Shown: positions 32,493-52,840 of the stretch, one piece after another
Numbering within the stretch: position 1 is the first letter of the stretch
How the letters are laid out: each line of letters opens with the position of its first letter
NCBI GenBank assembly: GCA_020086605.1
Contig: JACBWW010000094.1
Span: 650,024 to 714,023 of the forward strand
DNA: 64,000 nt
Source: Lanius collurio
Taxonomy: Eukaryota > Chordata > Aves > Passeriformes > Laniidae
Direction: 5' to 3'
Made by a program: the position numbers and the translations under genes
Notes under the pieces: generated by a model
Told to the model about the DNA's origin: nothing
The model's input: only the letters and a program-made list of their open reading frames with translations
Databases searched by the model: none

Positions 32493-35400
32493 CTCCGGCT
32501 GCTCCCCACCCCGGGGCCGAGCTGGAGCCCTCCGTGGGTCCGAGCCTGTGACATCCCGGCCGTGACGAGCACAGGGGGCCGTGTCCAGAGCGAGGACACA
32601 CCCGTGGGCTCAGCAGATCCTCTGCATACGGCAATTCTGCTGCTCCCCCGGGACCCCGCGCCGCGGAGGAGCTCCCTGCAGAAGCTCACATAGTTCACTC
32701 CGTGGTCACGCTGCTCTGTCCCCTCCCAGCCTCCGCTCTGTAGTGAACACTCGTCCCCCTCGGCTTTCCTGTTTGCTTCACTGCTTTTCACACTAAGTTC
32801 AATATTTTTCTTCCCGCTCCCCCCTCCCACGTCCCCGCTCCCTCTCGTCTGCCCGGGGCTCGGCTTCTCCGAGGCCACGGCTCGCTGCAGTCAAATCAAA
32901 AGGGATCAAAAGCCGGCAATGAAGTCTGTGGGACCTCGTGCCAGGGAGAGGAGGAAAAGGGTCATGGAAGGACGACAAGACCCCGCTGGGAATGTGGTTT
33001 CTCTCCAGGACCAATAGTTCCTGGAGGGGAAAAGAAATTTACTCTTCTTTCCAAATAAATGCAACTCGCCGTGGCCGTGGGTGCTGGGGAGGGGAGATGC
33101 TGCTCAGCTCGCACTCCAGGCTGCTCCCATGGGTGCTCTTGGTTGGGAGCACAAGAGCCCGGTGCCCTCAGAGCTCCCGGCCCGGGCATCTGCCTCCTCC
33201 ACCCAGGCAGGGACAAGGACTGTGTCCCCAAGGGCTCTCCCATGGCCAGTCACACCCCCACAGACCTCCCACCTTGGCATCAGGGGTCAGCTGCGGGACC
33301 CCAGAGCAGTGGAGACTGGCATCATCCTGCGAGTAAAAGAGACAACGACGTGTCCCACATATTTCCGTCTTTTTACCTCCCCCCACCTCTTTTTCCACTG
33401 AGCTGAATTTTCCCTTTACCATCGGTACCCGCCCGTCCCGTTTCTTGTGGGGCCTCCCCCATCCCCCCACACTGTGGAACGGTGCTGCCCCAGGAGCGAG
33501 TCCCAGCTCAAGGAGCCTCTGCAGAAGGGTCTCAGGGACAGGGTGGGATTGTCCTGGGATTGTCCTGTGCAGGGCTGAGAGTTGGGCTCAATGATCCTTG
33601 TGGGTCCCTTCCAACTCAAAATATTCTCTGATTCTCTGCTGGTCCCAAATCCTGCAGCTGAAGCTGGAAGAGCAACAGGAAACTGCTTGTGTCCAGTATC
33701 CGCTCTGAGATCCTGTGAGCATCAGCACAGTGTGGAACCCTCCCAAACCCTCACATGGTGAGTGGGGCCTCCTGCTTCCAGCACTGAAGAGCAAGAGTGG
33801 CTTCCCTCCTTCCGGAGGGGATGAGCCTCCAGCTGGAGCCTGCTGCTCTCCCTGCTCTCCACAAGGGAGAGGAGACTCCTTGTCTCAGGTGCTCACAAGA
33901 GCACTGCACAGGGACACCCAAAAACACCTCAGGGTACAGGGCTCAGCCACCTCCTTTCACTGGATGAACCCTAAATTAAGAAATCCTCATCTCCAGGAGC
34001 TCCAGTACCAGCACTGGAGTTACATCTATGACAGGCTGAAGCAATCAAACCGCTGTGCCTGCTCTTCACAATTTCAGTCTCTAAATTCCCTCCAAGAACA
34101 GTGAGAACTTTGTCCCAATCAGGACGTGTGGAATACCCTGCCCCAGCCCCGCTTGAAGGAGAGGAGCTCAAGCAACACTTTCCACATGCTTTGAGCCCGA
34201 CAGAGTTCAGGTTCTTTCAACTGTTTCCAAGCCCTTCTCCATGCTTTTCCAGTCCTGACCCCTCCTGATGCCTCTGGCCCAGGAGACAAGGCAGCCCGTT
34301 TGAAACTCCATCACCACAGTGCTGGATGCCAAATCCCTGTGTCCCCCCCTCCCACTCAAAGGTAAGAAACCTCCTTAACTACTGCAGGCGCAGGGAAAGA
34401 CAACAAGCACGAGACTCTCTCAATTCCTTTCACTGGGATCCAATAAAAACCTTGGCAGTGGCCGTCCTTCCTGCCGGAAAGCCGATATCCCAGAAATAAA
34501 CACATTTTCCACTTTGAAGGGCTGTAGTGGGATCCGCCTGGGCCAAGCTGCTCTGGGTGTCCCGGGCTCCCACCTGCCCACAGCACCCAAGAGCTGACCC
34601 ACAGCTCCTGCTCTTTGCTGCTTTGGCATTGGTGCTTCCCTGAGGATGAGAATGACCCATTTCCCAGGAGCCAGAGAAAGAGGAGCAGCAGCAGATCATC
34701 CTGTCCAGCATCATCAAGGAGTTTATTCCTCTTAGAGGCAGCCAAGTCTGCCTGTGGATGCGATCCAAGCCCCCAGGAATGTTTTCACCATAGTGCATAC
34801 GAAGTCCTGAGGCTCTGGGGGCTCACCCCGGTCAGCCCACACCCAAGGGCCAGTGAGGAAACAAGGGTGACCTCAGGGGACTGCTGGGAATCCTGGGCCA
34901 GTGCCTTTGCTCCAGAGGGGACGATGCCTGCGCCGTCGGCCACTGGACCGTCTGCCAGACGCCCTCCTCCAAGGCAAATATTGACAGTGACAGTGGTGGG
35001 AGGGGGGAGCCCGAGCGCTGCTGCTCCCAGCCTGGCCCGGGGCTTTGGTGGGTGTAAACCAAGCCAGGGGTGCGGGGGGCCGAGGCTCCGCGCGGTTCAT
35101 TAAGAGGCCGGGGAGTCTTTCATCTCCGGCCCGTTGGCTCCACTCCAGTGACCAACAACTCCCATCTGCCGGGTGACCTCTGCAGAGGGAGCGGGTGGTC
35201 TGCACCCCACGCCCCTGCACGGGAGGCCGGTGTCACTGAGGCCGCATTCCCGCAGCCTCTGCCCTCAGGCTCCAGGTGGTGCCTCGGGAGGTGGCTGTGG
35301 GCAGTGCCCTCTGCTCCAGTCTCGGGGAGGCTCGGACAGGTGGGAAGCCTGGCAAACCTAGACATGACGAGAAAAGTCAGTTGGAAGCTCCATGGGTGGG

Positions 35401-35887
35401 AGAAGCAGCTGCAGAGGAAGGAGCAGAAGCTCTCGCAGATCCCCCCTCCTCTCCAGAGCCTTGTCACAGCCCAGCTCGGGCTGTCCCCAGCACAGCACCT
35501 GGGCTGCTCACCGATGGCCACCTGGACCAGCCTGGCGGGACGAGAGAGGTGGCAAAGTGCATCCCCAGGGCCACCGAGACCCCTGCTCTGCCCCAGCCCC
35601 CGCAGGGAGGCCATCAGAGCCGCGGGAGCCCTGAAGGTCTCAGCAGGCGCTGCCCCCTGAGCCAGGTGGGCACGAGGCGATTTTGGGACCCGTGACCCGC
35701 CCCGGCAGCGCCACCCAGAGGCTCCTCCGGGGACAGCTCGCGACACGACATCCTGACCTTGATCAAAACCCGCTTCAATCTCTTTGCCAGCTCCGTCTCA
35801 GCTGCCTTTCAACCACCCTCCTCCCTCTGCCCCAGCTCCAACAGCGGCTCCAGGTGGGGGAAACAGCTCCAAGGGCAGCTCGGGGCA
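32493..35887. other. ADGRA2 upstream region and spacer to PLPBP
   Basis: Between the gap and the PLPBP 3' end I see no exon. The GC-rich part next to the gap (to about 32700) is the likely ADGRA2 promoter or 5' UTR. A CR1 piece lies near 33540-33638. The rest is ordinary non-coding sequence. Confidence 0.6.
33540..33638 (+). mobile_element. CR1 LINE 3' end
   Basis: Sequence gggctcaatgatccttgtgg, gtcccttccaactcaaaata and ttctctgattctctg is the recognisable 3' terminus of CR1 with its short direct octamer-like tail repeat (attctctg). It is 5'-truncated; the 5' limit is approximate. Confidence 0.85.
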
Positions 35888-35968
35888 TTTATTCACCACA
35901 CTGGAACGTAAAAATAACATCTTTAATAGCTTTAGAGTTGGCACAGATGGCATTAAAACTCACCACTG

Positions 35969-35974
35969 TTTATT
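35969..35974 (-). promoter_or_regulatory. PLPBP: PLPBP poly(A) signal candidate
   Basis: AATAAA on the minus strand about 1.4 kb after the PLPBP stop. A second AATAAA lies at 35888-35893. The 3' UTR (about 35880-37348) is AT-richer than its surroundings and holds no other gene. Confidence 0.5.
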
Positions 35975-37348
35975 ACTAGACTACGGAACCACACACGGCG
36001 CAGCGCAAGGAAGGCGGCTCCGACCCCACGTTGCTTCTAAACCACGGAGCTACAACAGGTTGGTGTTGGACTTGACTCTTTTCATTTACATTCAGCTTTT
36101 ATAGAGTGAAACCAACAGCGAGATTTAACCACACGCACACAGAGCAAAGCCTGGGGAGGATGTTCCTGCTGGCAGCCGAGCTCTCCTCCTCTTTGCAGAC
36201 ACAAAAGCCCAAAAATCAGCTGTAAGACAGGTTGTGAGACTGGCCAAACAACACAGGACAACACAGGAGCTTCTGCTCACACCTGAAGGAAAGTTACTGC
36301 AGTGACAGTCCCATTTCCCTCTTCCAAGAGCAGGAAAGGATGTTAGGACACAGCCTAGAAGCTCTCTCAGTGGCCAAACGATTTTTTTCCAGGAACCCAG
36401 AACCCAGTGGGACAATAATACTTCCTCTTCTGTAGTATTTTCCCAAGGAAAACTCCTTGCTGCCCTGAGCCAAGCATTATCCTCACACAGGTATAGAGGG
36501 GATGGCACAGGTACCAAACCATGAGGGATTTGCTTTGGAAAGCAGCAGCAAGCTAGTGGCAGAGAGGAGGCCTGGCAGAAAATCCCCATTCCTACCAAAA
36601 AGCAGCATCAGGCAGGATGAAAATAATTCCCAGCAACAGAGGAGGAGAAAGGAAGGGAAGGGGGAAAGCATCCCACATCTGGGCAGCCACAGAGCCATGG
36701 GAAAAGTTAGCATCAGCCTGAAAAGGACAAAACCGAGGCAAAAAGACACCCCCACACTGGTGATGTGCAGCCAAAACATCACACCATGGACCCACAGTGG
36801 CAACTGAGCTCCTCACAGTCCCCTGTGCCTGTCAGCCAGCCCCTTGCCATGGCCACGGCCTCTCCCGTGTCACAGCACGGCCCTACCTCAGCTCCTACGT
36901 AACCACCCCACGTGCAAAACTTGTGTTTGGGGAAACATCTACACGTTTCTGGCAAGATCATAACATGTTGGATGAAGTGTTTAGACCTTAGTGAAAACAA
37001 CCACTGGCACTGCTGCAGTGACACCGACCTTGGTCAGCAGCAGCTCCAGCCTGACAAACACTTGTTTGTCCAACCCAGTTACCCCAAAGTCTCTGTCCTT
37101 GATGACCCTGAGGAACCAAGACACCACAGCCACTTCCAACCTTCAATTTCCTTGTCATTTGTTGGTTATAAAGATTTCCAGTTTCTAGGGGTACTCTACA
37201 ATCACAATGATTTGAGGCATTTCTGGCCTCTGTTCCGATGAATTCCCTCTCACCATCAGGATCGGGTGCTGACACGGAGGGAGGTAAAATGCATAGTGAG
37301 GTCTCCCACAGCGAGGTCTCTCCTCTGGTGAGGCCACTTGTTTTCCCT

Positions 37349-40300
37349 TTAGTGCCCCTGCACTGTCACGGCCTCTGTTTGGCCTTTACTTCCAGCAGGG
37401 GCCTTGTCCCCGATGGCTTTGTTGGAATAATCCCGTTCTCCAAAAATAGTGCTCCCAATCCTGACGTTTGTGGATCCAACCTCTATCTGGAAGAGACAGA
37501 GAGGAGGAGGTCAGGGCAGGGCTGCCACCACCCCATGGCCCAGCCCAGACTCTCACCATACCACAGGATGGCTCCCCACAGACTCATCACCCACAGCTAC
37601 ACCCAGGGGTTGGTTTGATCCCAGGAATCTCCCCCAGGACCTGGAGAGCTGCACTGGGATCTCTATCCAAGGGGAAGCCCTAGAGGCCTGTTTGGGTGGC
37701 ACCTGGGCTGGAATTTGGGGTGCAAGCATGTTTGTTCCCCGAGGGAAGGGGCAGGAATGCACTTACTGCATGCTGGAAGTCTGTGGACATGCCCATGCTC
37801 AGCTCCACCTTCTCCACGGGCAGGTTGAGCTTCTCACACACCTCCTGCCGCAGGGACAGCAGCAACTGCAGTGCATGAGGGGACAGCACAGGGTCACACA
37901 CCAGGACAGCCACGCCAGCTGCCTTCCAGGGTGACACTGATCCCGATTCCTGCCTGTCCCTGACCTGTCCTTCACACAGGACGTGCAATTCCCATGCTTC
38001 CCACAGTAGCACTGGAACAGCACCTGGAGATTCCCCAGATTTCCTGACAACACAGAGGAGGCTGAACCCTCACCTGAACCAGGGGCTCCAGGACAGCAAC
38101 TGCTGCACAGGTAGCCCTGCCAAAATCCTGGCTGCAGCTTCAGAGAGGAGAGATGGGAGAAATACCCTGCAGAAAGAAGTGTCACACCTGCACTGACACC
38201 AGTACTGAGGGCTCTGCACTACCCTGCACAAGGTGCTCCTACATCCCTACAGCCTGACTCAGACTGGTTTGAATGGACAGACAAAATGTAATAGAAAACC
38301 AGCCCACAGTGACATTTTCTCTGAGAAAATCTTACCTGGAAGTCAGGATTTGGCCCCTTACTGAGGTCATGCCTGATGCTGCCAATAGTCATCAGCCCCA
38401 CAAATTCCAGGTTGGGGCACTTGTTGATGACATGCTCCACGGCAGCCATGGTGTCTCCGGGGGCAAGGCCATGCTTGCCTGGAAAAAAACAGCGAGATCT
38501 GTGCTCAGCTCGGCCAGAGAAACGCTTTCAGCCCATCCCATTCAAGTTCCCTGTCAAGCCAGCAGGACAAACATGCCCATGTCACAAAGAGCCACTTACT
38601 GTCCTCCCCACTGGTGTTAACTTGCACCATGACCTTCAGCTTCTGGGGTGACCCTTTTTTCTGCCACGAGCTGTTGACTCTGTCTGCCAGTTTCACAGAA
38701 TCCACCGTTTCCAACATGAACAGGTTTGGGACAGCTGGGGAGAAAACACAGGCTGAGGGAATTCTGCTGGCACGGGACTGTTTGTACCTACAGCAGGCAT
38801 TTGTGAGTTCGTGGTTATTGTTTCAGAGAATCATGGAATATCCTCAGCTGGAAGGGATTCCCAGGGATGACCAACCCCTGGCCCTGCACAGACACCCCAA
38901 CAACCCCACCCTGGGCAGCCCTGGCAGCGCTGTCCAAACATTCCTGGAGCTCTGGCAGCTTCGGGCCATGCCCATTTGCTGGGGAGCCTGGGCAGTTCCT
39001 GACCACCCTCTGGGGGAAGAGCCTTTTCCTGATATCCAACCTAACCCTCCCCTGACACATCTGAACACTGGAAGACCCCTGCCCACATAAAATCAACCAG
39101 GATTTACCGATGAGCTTGTTGACATTGTTCTTCTGCAGGTGGCCAATAAAATGCCACTTGATGTCTGGACAAGACGACAGAATCTGAAAGCAGAGAGAAC
39201 ATTCAGGTTAGAACAGCAATTTCCTCTTCCCCCATGCAACACTTAAGACTTAGTTTGCCCACAACCAAATACCAGACACCCAATTTCTTTGTTTGTTGAC
39301 CCTGAAAGACTCAGCTTGTGGTCATGCTGAGGTTGCTGCACAGCCTGAAGAGGAATGGGGCTGTGGCTGCAGGGAATGCTGTCCATGGGAACAACGAAGG
39401 CAAAGCTCTTTTGCAAAAGTCAATAAACAATATTTTCCCCAAACTGACTGTTAATGTTTCTTTTTCAACAAGGACTGTGCCTCTCCTAAAGAGAGCACAA
39501 AAGGCAAAGCACTGTGCAGACAAACCATGACTAAGGCTCATGTATCCCCAGACTCCTCTGGAGCCAGCAAGGCAGGAGGGGGAATGGGCAGTGAGCCAAG
39601 AATAACCCACCACTTATCTGCAAAGATAAGAATCCAACCAAATCCCTAACAAACCCCAAGACTTTGACTGAACAGCTCTTAGGACATAGCTATACATGGA
39701 AAGAAAACACAAAGAAAACTGTGTGCTTACTCTGGAGTCCGATGCCTTTTCCAGCAGCTCCTGAACCTGGGAGAATGAAGGGGAGTTCTGTTAAACCCAC
39801 AGCAGGCATAGGATTGGTGTCCTTGGGATGTGTGTCCCTGGGGCCAACCTGAGCCTCAAAAACACGAGGCCAGGGAACGATGCTGTCACCCACAGAACCA
39901 CCCAAACTGGGCTGCCCTGAGACACCTGGAGGAATTTCTTCGCAGAAAGGGTCGTTAAACACGGGAAGGGGCTGCCCAGGGAGGTGTTGGAGTGCCCGTC
40001 TCTGGAGGTGTCCAAGAAAAGACTCGTGTGGCACTCAGTGCCCGGGGCTGGGTGACAGCGTGGGGATCGGGCACAGCTTGGACTCCATGACCTTGGAGGG
40101 CTTTTCCAGCTGGAATGATTCTGGGACTCCATGCCCTCAACAGGGGCCCTTTCCCAGCCCTGCTGACCCTCTCCCGGCCCCGCAGCCCCCCGACTCACGT
40201 AGTTCTCCCCGAAGCTGCGCTGCCCGTGGCTGTAGGCCTCCATCACCATCTCCGCCGGCTTGGTCTTGCTGACGGCCACGAGGCGCGGCTGCACGGCCGG

Positions 40301-40793
40301 GAGGCCCTGCGGGAGCACCGCTGGTGAGCACGGGGACCCCGGGCCCAGCTCCTGGCACCCCGGCCGGGGCCGCTGTGGGGGGGACCAAGGGGGCCTGGCC
40401 CTACTGGGGGAGAGCCGGGACGAGCAGAAGGGAGGCCTGTCGCGATAGTGGGGTCCTGGTTCCTTTGCTGGTGGCTTCAGACACCCAGATCCGTGGGTGC
40501 TCGTCCCTGGGGCACTGAGGGTCTGTTCCCACCACTTCCCGACCAGTCCCGGTCGCACTGTGGGTCTGTCCCCACGGTCACCGATGACCTGTCCCCACAG
40601 CGCGGGCCCGTCCCTACGGTGACGGAGGCCCTGTCGCCATGGCAGCGACCCGCGTGTCCCCCCCGGGGTGCCCCCCCGCCCCCCGCAGCCCCCTCACCTG
40701 CGGCCGCCGCGCCGCCGCTTGCTGCACCTGCTCGGTGACGGCGCGGAGCGCCGGGCCCAGCCCGTCCCCGGCGGCCATGCCGGCTCTCCACAT
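37349..40793 (-). CDS. PLPBP: Pyridoxal phosphate homeostasis protein (PLPBP/PROSC), complete, eight exons
   Basis: YggS-family PLP-binding protein that buffers and delivers pyridoxal 5'-phosphate in cytosol and mitochondria; loss in humans causes B6-responsive epilepsy. Exons on the minus strand: 40793-40698, 40306-40199, 39766-39731, 39183-39108, 38734-38600, 38478-38336, 37865-37767 and 37486-37349. They join in phase to 276 residues, close to the 275 of human. The Schiff-base lysine is in [11 protein letters not shown] (Lys46), the phosphate-cup motifs are [11 protein letters not shown] and [17 protein letters not shown], and SMGMSTDF is the family signature. I chose the first ATG ([11 protein letters not shown]); an in-frame ATG five codons later could also serve. 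The last 20 residues are poorly conserved. Confidence 0.97.
38825..39065 (-). mobile_element. CR1 LINE fragment in PLPBP intron 4
   Basis: The plus strand reads the reverse complement of CR1: agagaatcatggaatatcct, caacccctggccctgcacag, then ttcctgatatccaacctaac. It is a 5'-truncated copy between exons 39108-39183 and 38600-38734. Confidence 0.88.
39920..40133 (+). mobile_element. CR1 LINE fragment in PLPBP intron 2
   Basis: Sense CR1 on the plus strand: aaggggctgcccagggaggt, then ccttggagggcttttccagc, ending tggaatgattctgggactcc. It is 5'-truncated and opposite in orientation to the copy at 38825-39065. Confidence 0.88.
40505..40640. repeat. Degenerate 45-bp tandem repeat in PLPBP intron 1
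   Basis: Three imperfect units with a shared core gggtctgtccccacggtcac / cccgtccctacggtgacgg. Spacing is about 45 bp. It lies between PLPBP exons 1 and 2. Confidence 0.6.
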
Positions 40794-40935
40794 CCCCGCC
40801 CGCCCGTGGCCACTTCCGCCACACACCCACCCCGCCCCCGCGCCAATCAGATCGCTCCGCCGGGCGCCGCCGGCCAATGGGAGGGACGGGGCGGGGCGCA
40901 GCGGCGCCATGTTGGGAAGGTCGCGGGCGCCATGG
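40794..40935 (-). promoter_or_regulatory. PLPBP: PLPBP CpG-island promoter
   Basis: Immediately upstream of the PLPBP ATG are an ETS/GABP-type site (cacttccgc, 40811-40819; minus strand gcggaagtg), a CCAAT box (gccaatcag, 40842-40850), a second CCAAT (ggccaatggg, about 40871-40880), an Sp1 GC box (ggggcgggg, about 40888) and a YY1-like gccatgtt (about 40906). No TATA box. Typical housekeeping promoter. Confidence 0.65.
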
Positions 40936-41784
40936 CGGCCCCGGGAGGACGGCGGGGCCCGGCCGGGGCTCCCCCCGCTCTCCCGGTTTTGGTGACAAAT
41001 CCAAATCCTGACCTGAGGAACGGGCGCGAGCGCTGCCACCCAGCCCGCCCGACTGTCCCAGTCCCGACCACCCCCAAAAATGAGGTGCTTATCCCTGCAT
41101 GAGGAGCGGCCTCCCAAGGGTGTGAATTTCAATGATTTGGGGGAGGAAAAAGCGCTCTCAGAACAGGCGGGGAGCAGCGCTTGGCCTGCAGGCCCAGTCT
41201 GAGGGGTGGGCAGTGCTGGGAGCGCGGCCACAGAGCCCGAGAGCAGCTGGAGGGGCCGGGACAATGCCCGGCTTCATCGCGGCCACTCCGAGGGGAAGAA
41301 CGGGAAACTGCCAGCTGGAACACATTAACTCAAATATTTGTCTTAATGTGCAGAACTTCACTGGCCCTCTGCACATTCAGTGTTTACACAGCTGGGGAAA
41401 AACACCCAGAAGGTTCCTGCCCTTTGTCTGGTAAAACATGACAAGGATTTTCTGCAAACTTTACCAAATCCAAGGTGTTTGCTGCTCCAGGCTCGTTCCT
41501 GTGTTTTTCACTCATTCCAGAGCAAAGCAGGAGTTGACAGATGTGGGATTCCTTGGACATGGACACTTTTGACCTTCCTCCACTTTCCTCCTCCTCCTCC
41601 TCCTCCCCACTGGAAAGGGAAAACCATCCCGTGCAGGAGCACAGCACCAACCCCCAGCACCCCACTGCTCCCCACTCCCCCAGCAGTTCCCTCTCTGCAA
41701 AATCCTCCCTTGCAAATACACCTACACGTGATATTAAAGTTCATCCTGATATTAAAATTGGAAGATTCTAAAATTGAAGGCCAT
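40936..41784. other. Spacer between PLPBP and ERLIN2
   Basis: About 850 bp that contain the distal part of the CpG-rich PLPBP promoter, then ordinary sequence with a short CTC/CCT triplet run (about 41578-41607). No gene is visible. Confidence 0.7.
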
Positions 41785-41790
41785 TTTATT
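41785..41790 (-). promoter_or_regulatory. ERLIN2: ERLIN2 poly(A) signal candidate
   Basis: AATAAA on the minus strand (plus-strand ttttatt) about 2.3 kb after the ERLIN2 stop, at the end of an AT-rich block, so it is the best candidate for the distal end of the transcript. Confidence 0.55.
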
Positions 41791-44128
41791 GTCATAGCAA
41801 ATACCAAAATAAAAAGGCTTTGAATTCAGTACATAAGATCAAAGACTGCACTGGCAGAGCATTTCCTTGCTCCTCACAGCCATTCCCAGGTATCAGCAGT
41901 GCCACAAACCTCTGTTCCCTTTGCTATGGAGTGGGTTTAAAGTTCAGAAATTCATCTCAAGATTAGAGAAACAGGACAATTTGCCTGTTCAAGAGACAGA
42001 AGGAGTAAAGGTTTATATGGAGAGACAGATCCACTCTGGAAAATTCAGGACATTTTACAGAGTGGAGAAACCTGAATGAAGACACAACAACAGATTTTGG
42101 CTTGTGAAGACTGATACACTCTCAACTTTGCTTTTGCACTCTTAGTACAATTTAACTAAATTACACTAATACTTTAGCAGTCAAGGTTTTAATTAAAAAG
42201 AAAATCATTAAGAGCTCTTTATCCCAAGCCGTTGTCTTGCTGTGAAATCACACATAAAAAAATGCCTTTATAATACCACTTTGGTTTAGTTGCATCCTTC
42301 CATTAGTGAAAAATATTTGTGTAAAAGGAGGTGTTAGTTGCTGATGGAAACCTTGAGCATGAACGTAGAACAATCTCAAATGAGCTCATCCTCATTGCTG
42401 AACTTCTGCTATTCCCTGTCACAATCTCCCTGCACAGACCTATTTATGAGTCAGGAATATCACAGCCTCCCCAGGGATGATGTTGTTGACTACTGTGGGT
42501 CTGATGGAGGTCTGGAGATGGCACTTCCCTTAGCTCCTATTTTCCAAGAAATACAAAGAGGAGGGGACTTTTCCCCAGCAGAAACCGATGCTCATTTTCA
42601 AGCATCAACAGGGAAAACTGCTGTAAAAACCCTGGAGCCAGCAGCTGAGATTCATTTGAGCTCTCTTAGTGTAACATAGGTAGATGAAGATTTAAACACT
42701 GAAGAGTGAGACCAGGGCTAGGGGGGAGCAAGAATTCGGGGCACGGGCCTGTAAATGCACCAGCCTGGTCTCTTGACAACGAGCACTGGCATCACCTCAG
42801 ATGAGGATATTGGCCTCAAATGATATCAGCAATTAATCACCAGGCTCTGCTGCCAAATGCAGATGGATTAGGTAGGGAAAAAAAATGTTCTCTCTAGGCA
42901 TGAACTTTTATCTTCGAATTTTTCATGTGTGGAAAACAAAACCCTGTTTCCTCCTTTCCTCTGGGATGTGAGGAACTGATCAGCTCTCTGGAGGGGAAGG
43001 TACATTCTGGTACATTGCTCTGAGACAAAAAGGGGAATCCATCTTTGGGTAGTTCAGGAAGAGCTGCTTTTCTCTGCCCTGTGACCTTTCAGGATCACAG
43101 TTTGTCCTTGGCCAGTACTAAAATCTGCCTTCCACAAGGTCCATTCAGACCTGATCCCACACGAGCTCAGTTCTCCTTGTTTCAGCTCACCTGAAGGTCC
43201 TTTTTCTAGTGAGACACTGTAAACACTGAGATCCAGTTGCTCCTGCAGAGCAGATAACCAGCTGAAAAACAGTCTGGTCACTCCAGCAGCTCCTCCCCAG
43301 CAAGGCCTTCTGTAAAGTCAGGGTCCCTGAGACAAAAAATCTTTCCTCCCTGCTTTTCTATGACTGTGACAATTTCCACGCCTGCGACCTCATTTCACTG
43401 AAGATCCCACCCAGCTCTGCACTCCAGGACGCTGCCCACGCCCTCCCCAGCAGCTGAACTGCTGGGAAAGCTCTCCTGTGCCCTACAGAAACACGACAAG
43501 CGGAAAATAAAGCTGTGTTAGGACATAGAAAATGAAGAGTTTGGGTCACTCCCTGCGTGACTTGTGGTCTAAGGCTTCGATCCCCCCCGTGAGTGGGAAC
43601 CTGCAGGATTCCAGCTGAGCCTCTGTCCCTCATAGGGTCACCTCAAATGGACTCAGCAGCCACCTGCCACTGGCCCCAGCCTCGAGCAGCCACTTGTAGT
43701 GTACAAAATCTAGCACCTTATTTTCAAAGGGGACTGAAATAAAGTACTTGGAATTTTCAGTAAGAAAAAAACCCAAAACAAGTTGTAGCAGCAATTCCCC
43801 TCCCTCCAAACCCTCAACATTTCTTTACCTACAACAGCTATGAACCACCTCAATCCCAAATTAGGTTCCCATCCAGCTGATAGCTGCTCCCAAATCCTTG
43901 GTCTGTGTGACCAAGAGCTGGGGAGGTGCAGCTACAGAACATACCTGGAGCTTAGAAATTACCAGAAAACCCACCCCATAAATAGCAAAGTCCTTGTGTC
44001 TAATTGTCATACAAAAGATTGAAAGGATTAAATCTGATTCATCTCTTTCAACACAGGAAAGGGGAAAAACAAAAAGGAATTTCCCAGTTCATGATGTTTT
44101 GATATAAAACCAATAGAAATCTTTCTTT
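41791..44128 (-). other. ERLIN2: Predicted ERLIN2 3' UTR
   Basis: AT-rich, exon-free sequence from the ERLIN2 stop to the AATAAA at 41785-41790. A long 3' UTR agrees with the family. No alternative gene is visible on either strand. Confidence 0.55.
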
Positions 44129-52440
<8,312 letters not shown>

Positions 52441-52447
52441 AGGAGGT

Positions 52448-52466
52448 GGCGGGTTCGAGACCCGCC
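52448..52466 (+). other. tRNA-like T-arm / Pol III B-box relic
   Basis: The sequence gcgggttcgagacccgc (52449-52465) is a perfect 5-bp T-stem with a 7-base TTCGAGA loop and fits the B-box consensus GGTTCGANNCC. An A-box-like tggcgcaggagg (52435-52446) is only a few bases upstream, too close for a functional tRNA gene, so this is at most a tRNA remnant or a coincidence. Confidence 0.35.
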
Positions 52467-52659
52467 CGCTCTCGCAGCGCGACCCCCGCAGCCGTTCGGG
52501 GGTCCGGGGCCCCCCAGAGCCCGCTCCCCGTGGGGGTGGGGGCACAGAGCGGGACGGCGGTGTGGAGGGGCGTGCCGCACCCACGGAGTCACAGATCCTG
52601 GAGTGCTGAGTGTCGAGGGGACAGCGAGATTCATCCCGTTCCACGCCTGCCAGGGCTGG

Positions 52660-52840
52660 GACATTTCCCGGCAGGATCGCAGAGGATGCTCAGCTGGAAA
52701 GGGCCCGCGGGATCATCCAATGCGGCTCCTGGCCCTGCACGGACACCCTAACAATCTCCCCGTGTCCCTGAGAGCGTTGTCCGAATGCTCCTGGAGGTCT
52801 GACTCCTAATATCCAGCCTAATTTTCCCCTCTTTAAATTC
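52660..52840 (-). mobile_element. CR1 LINE fragment
   Basis: Plus strand carries reverse-complement CR1: atgctcagctggaaagggcc, ggctcctggccctgcacgga, then tcctaatatccagcctaatt. It lies 320 bp upstream of the ERLIN2 start codon. Confidence 0.85.
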
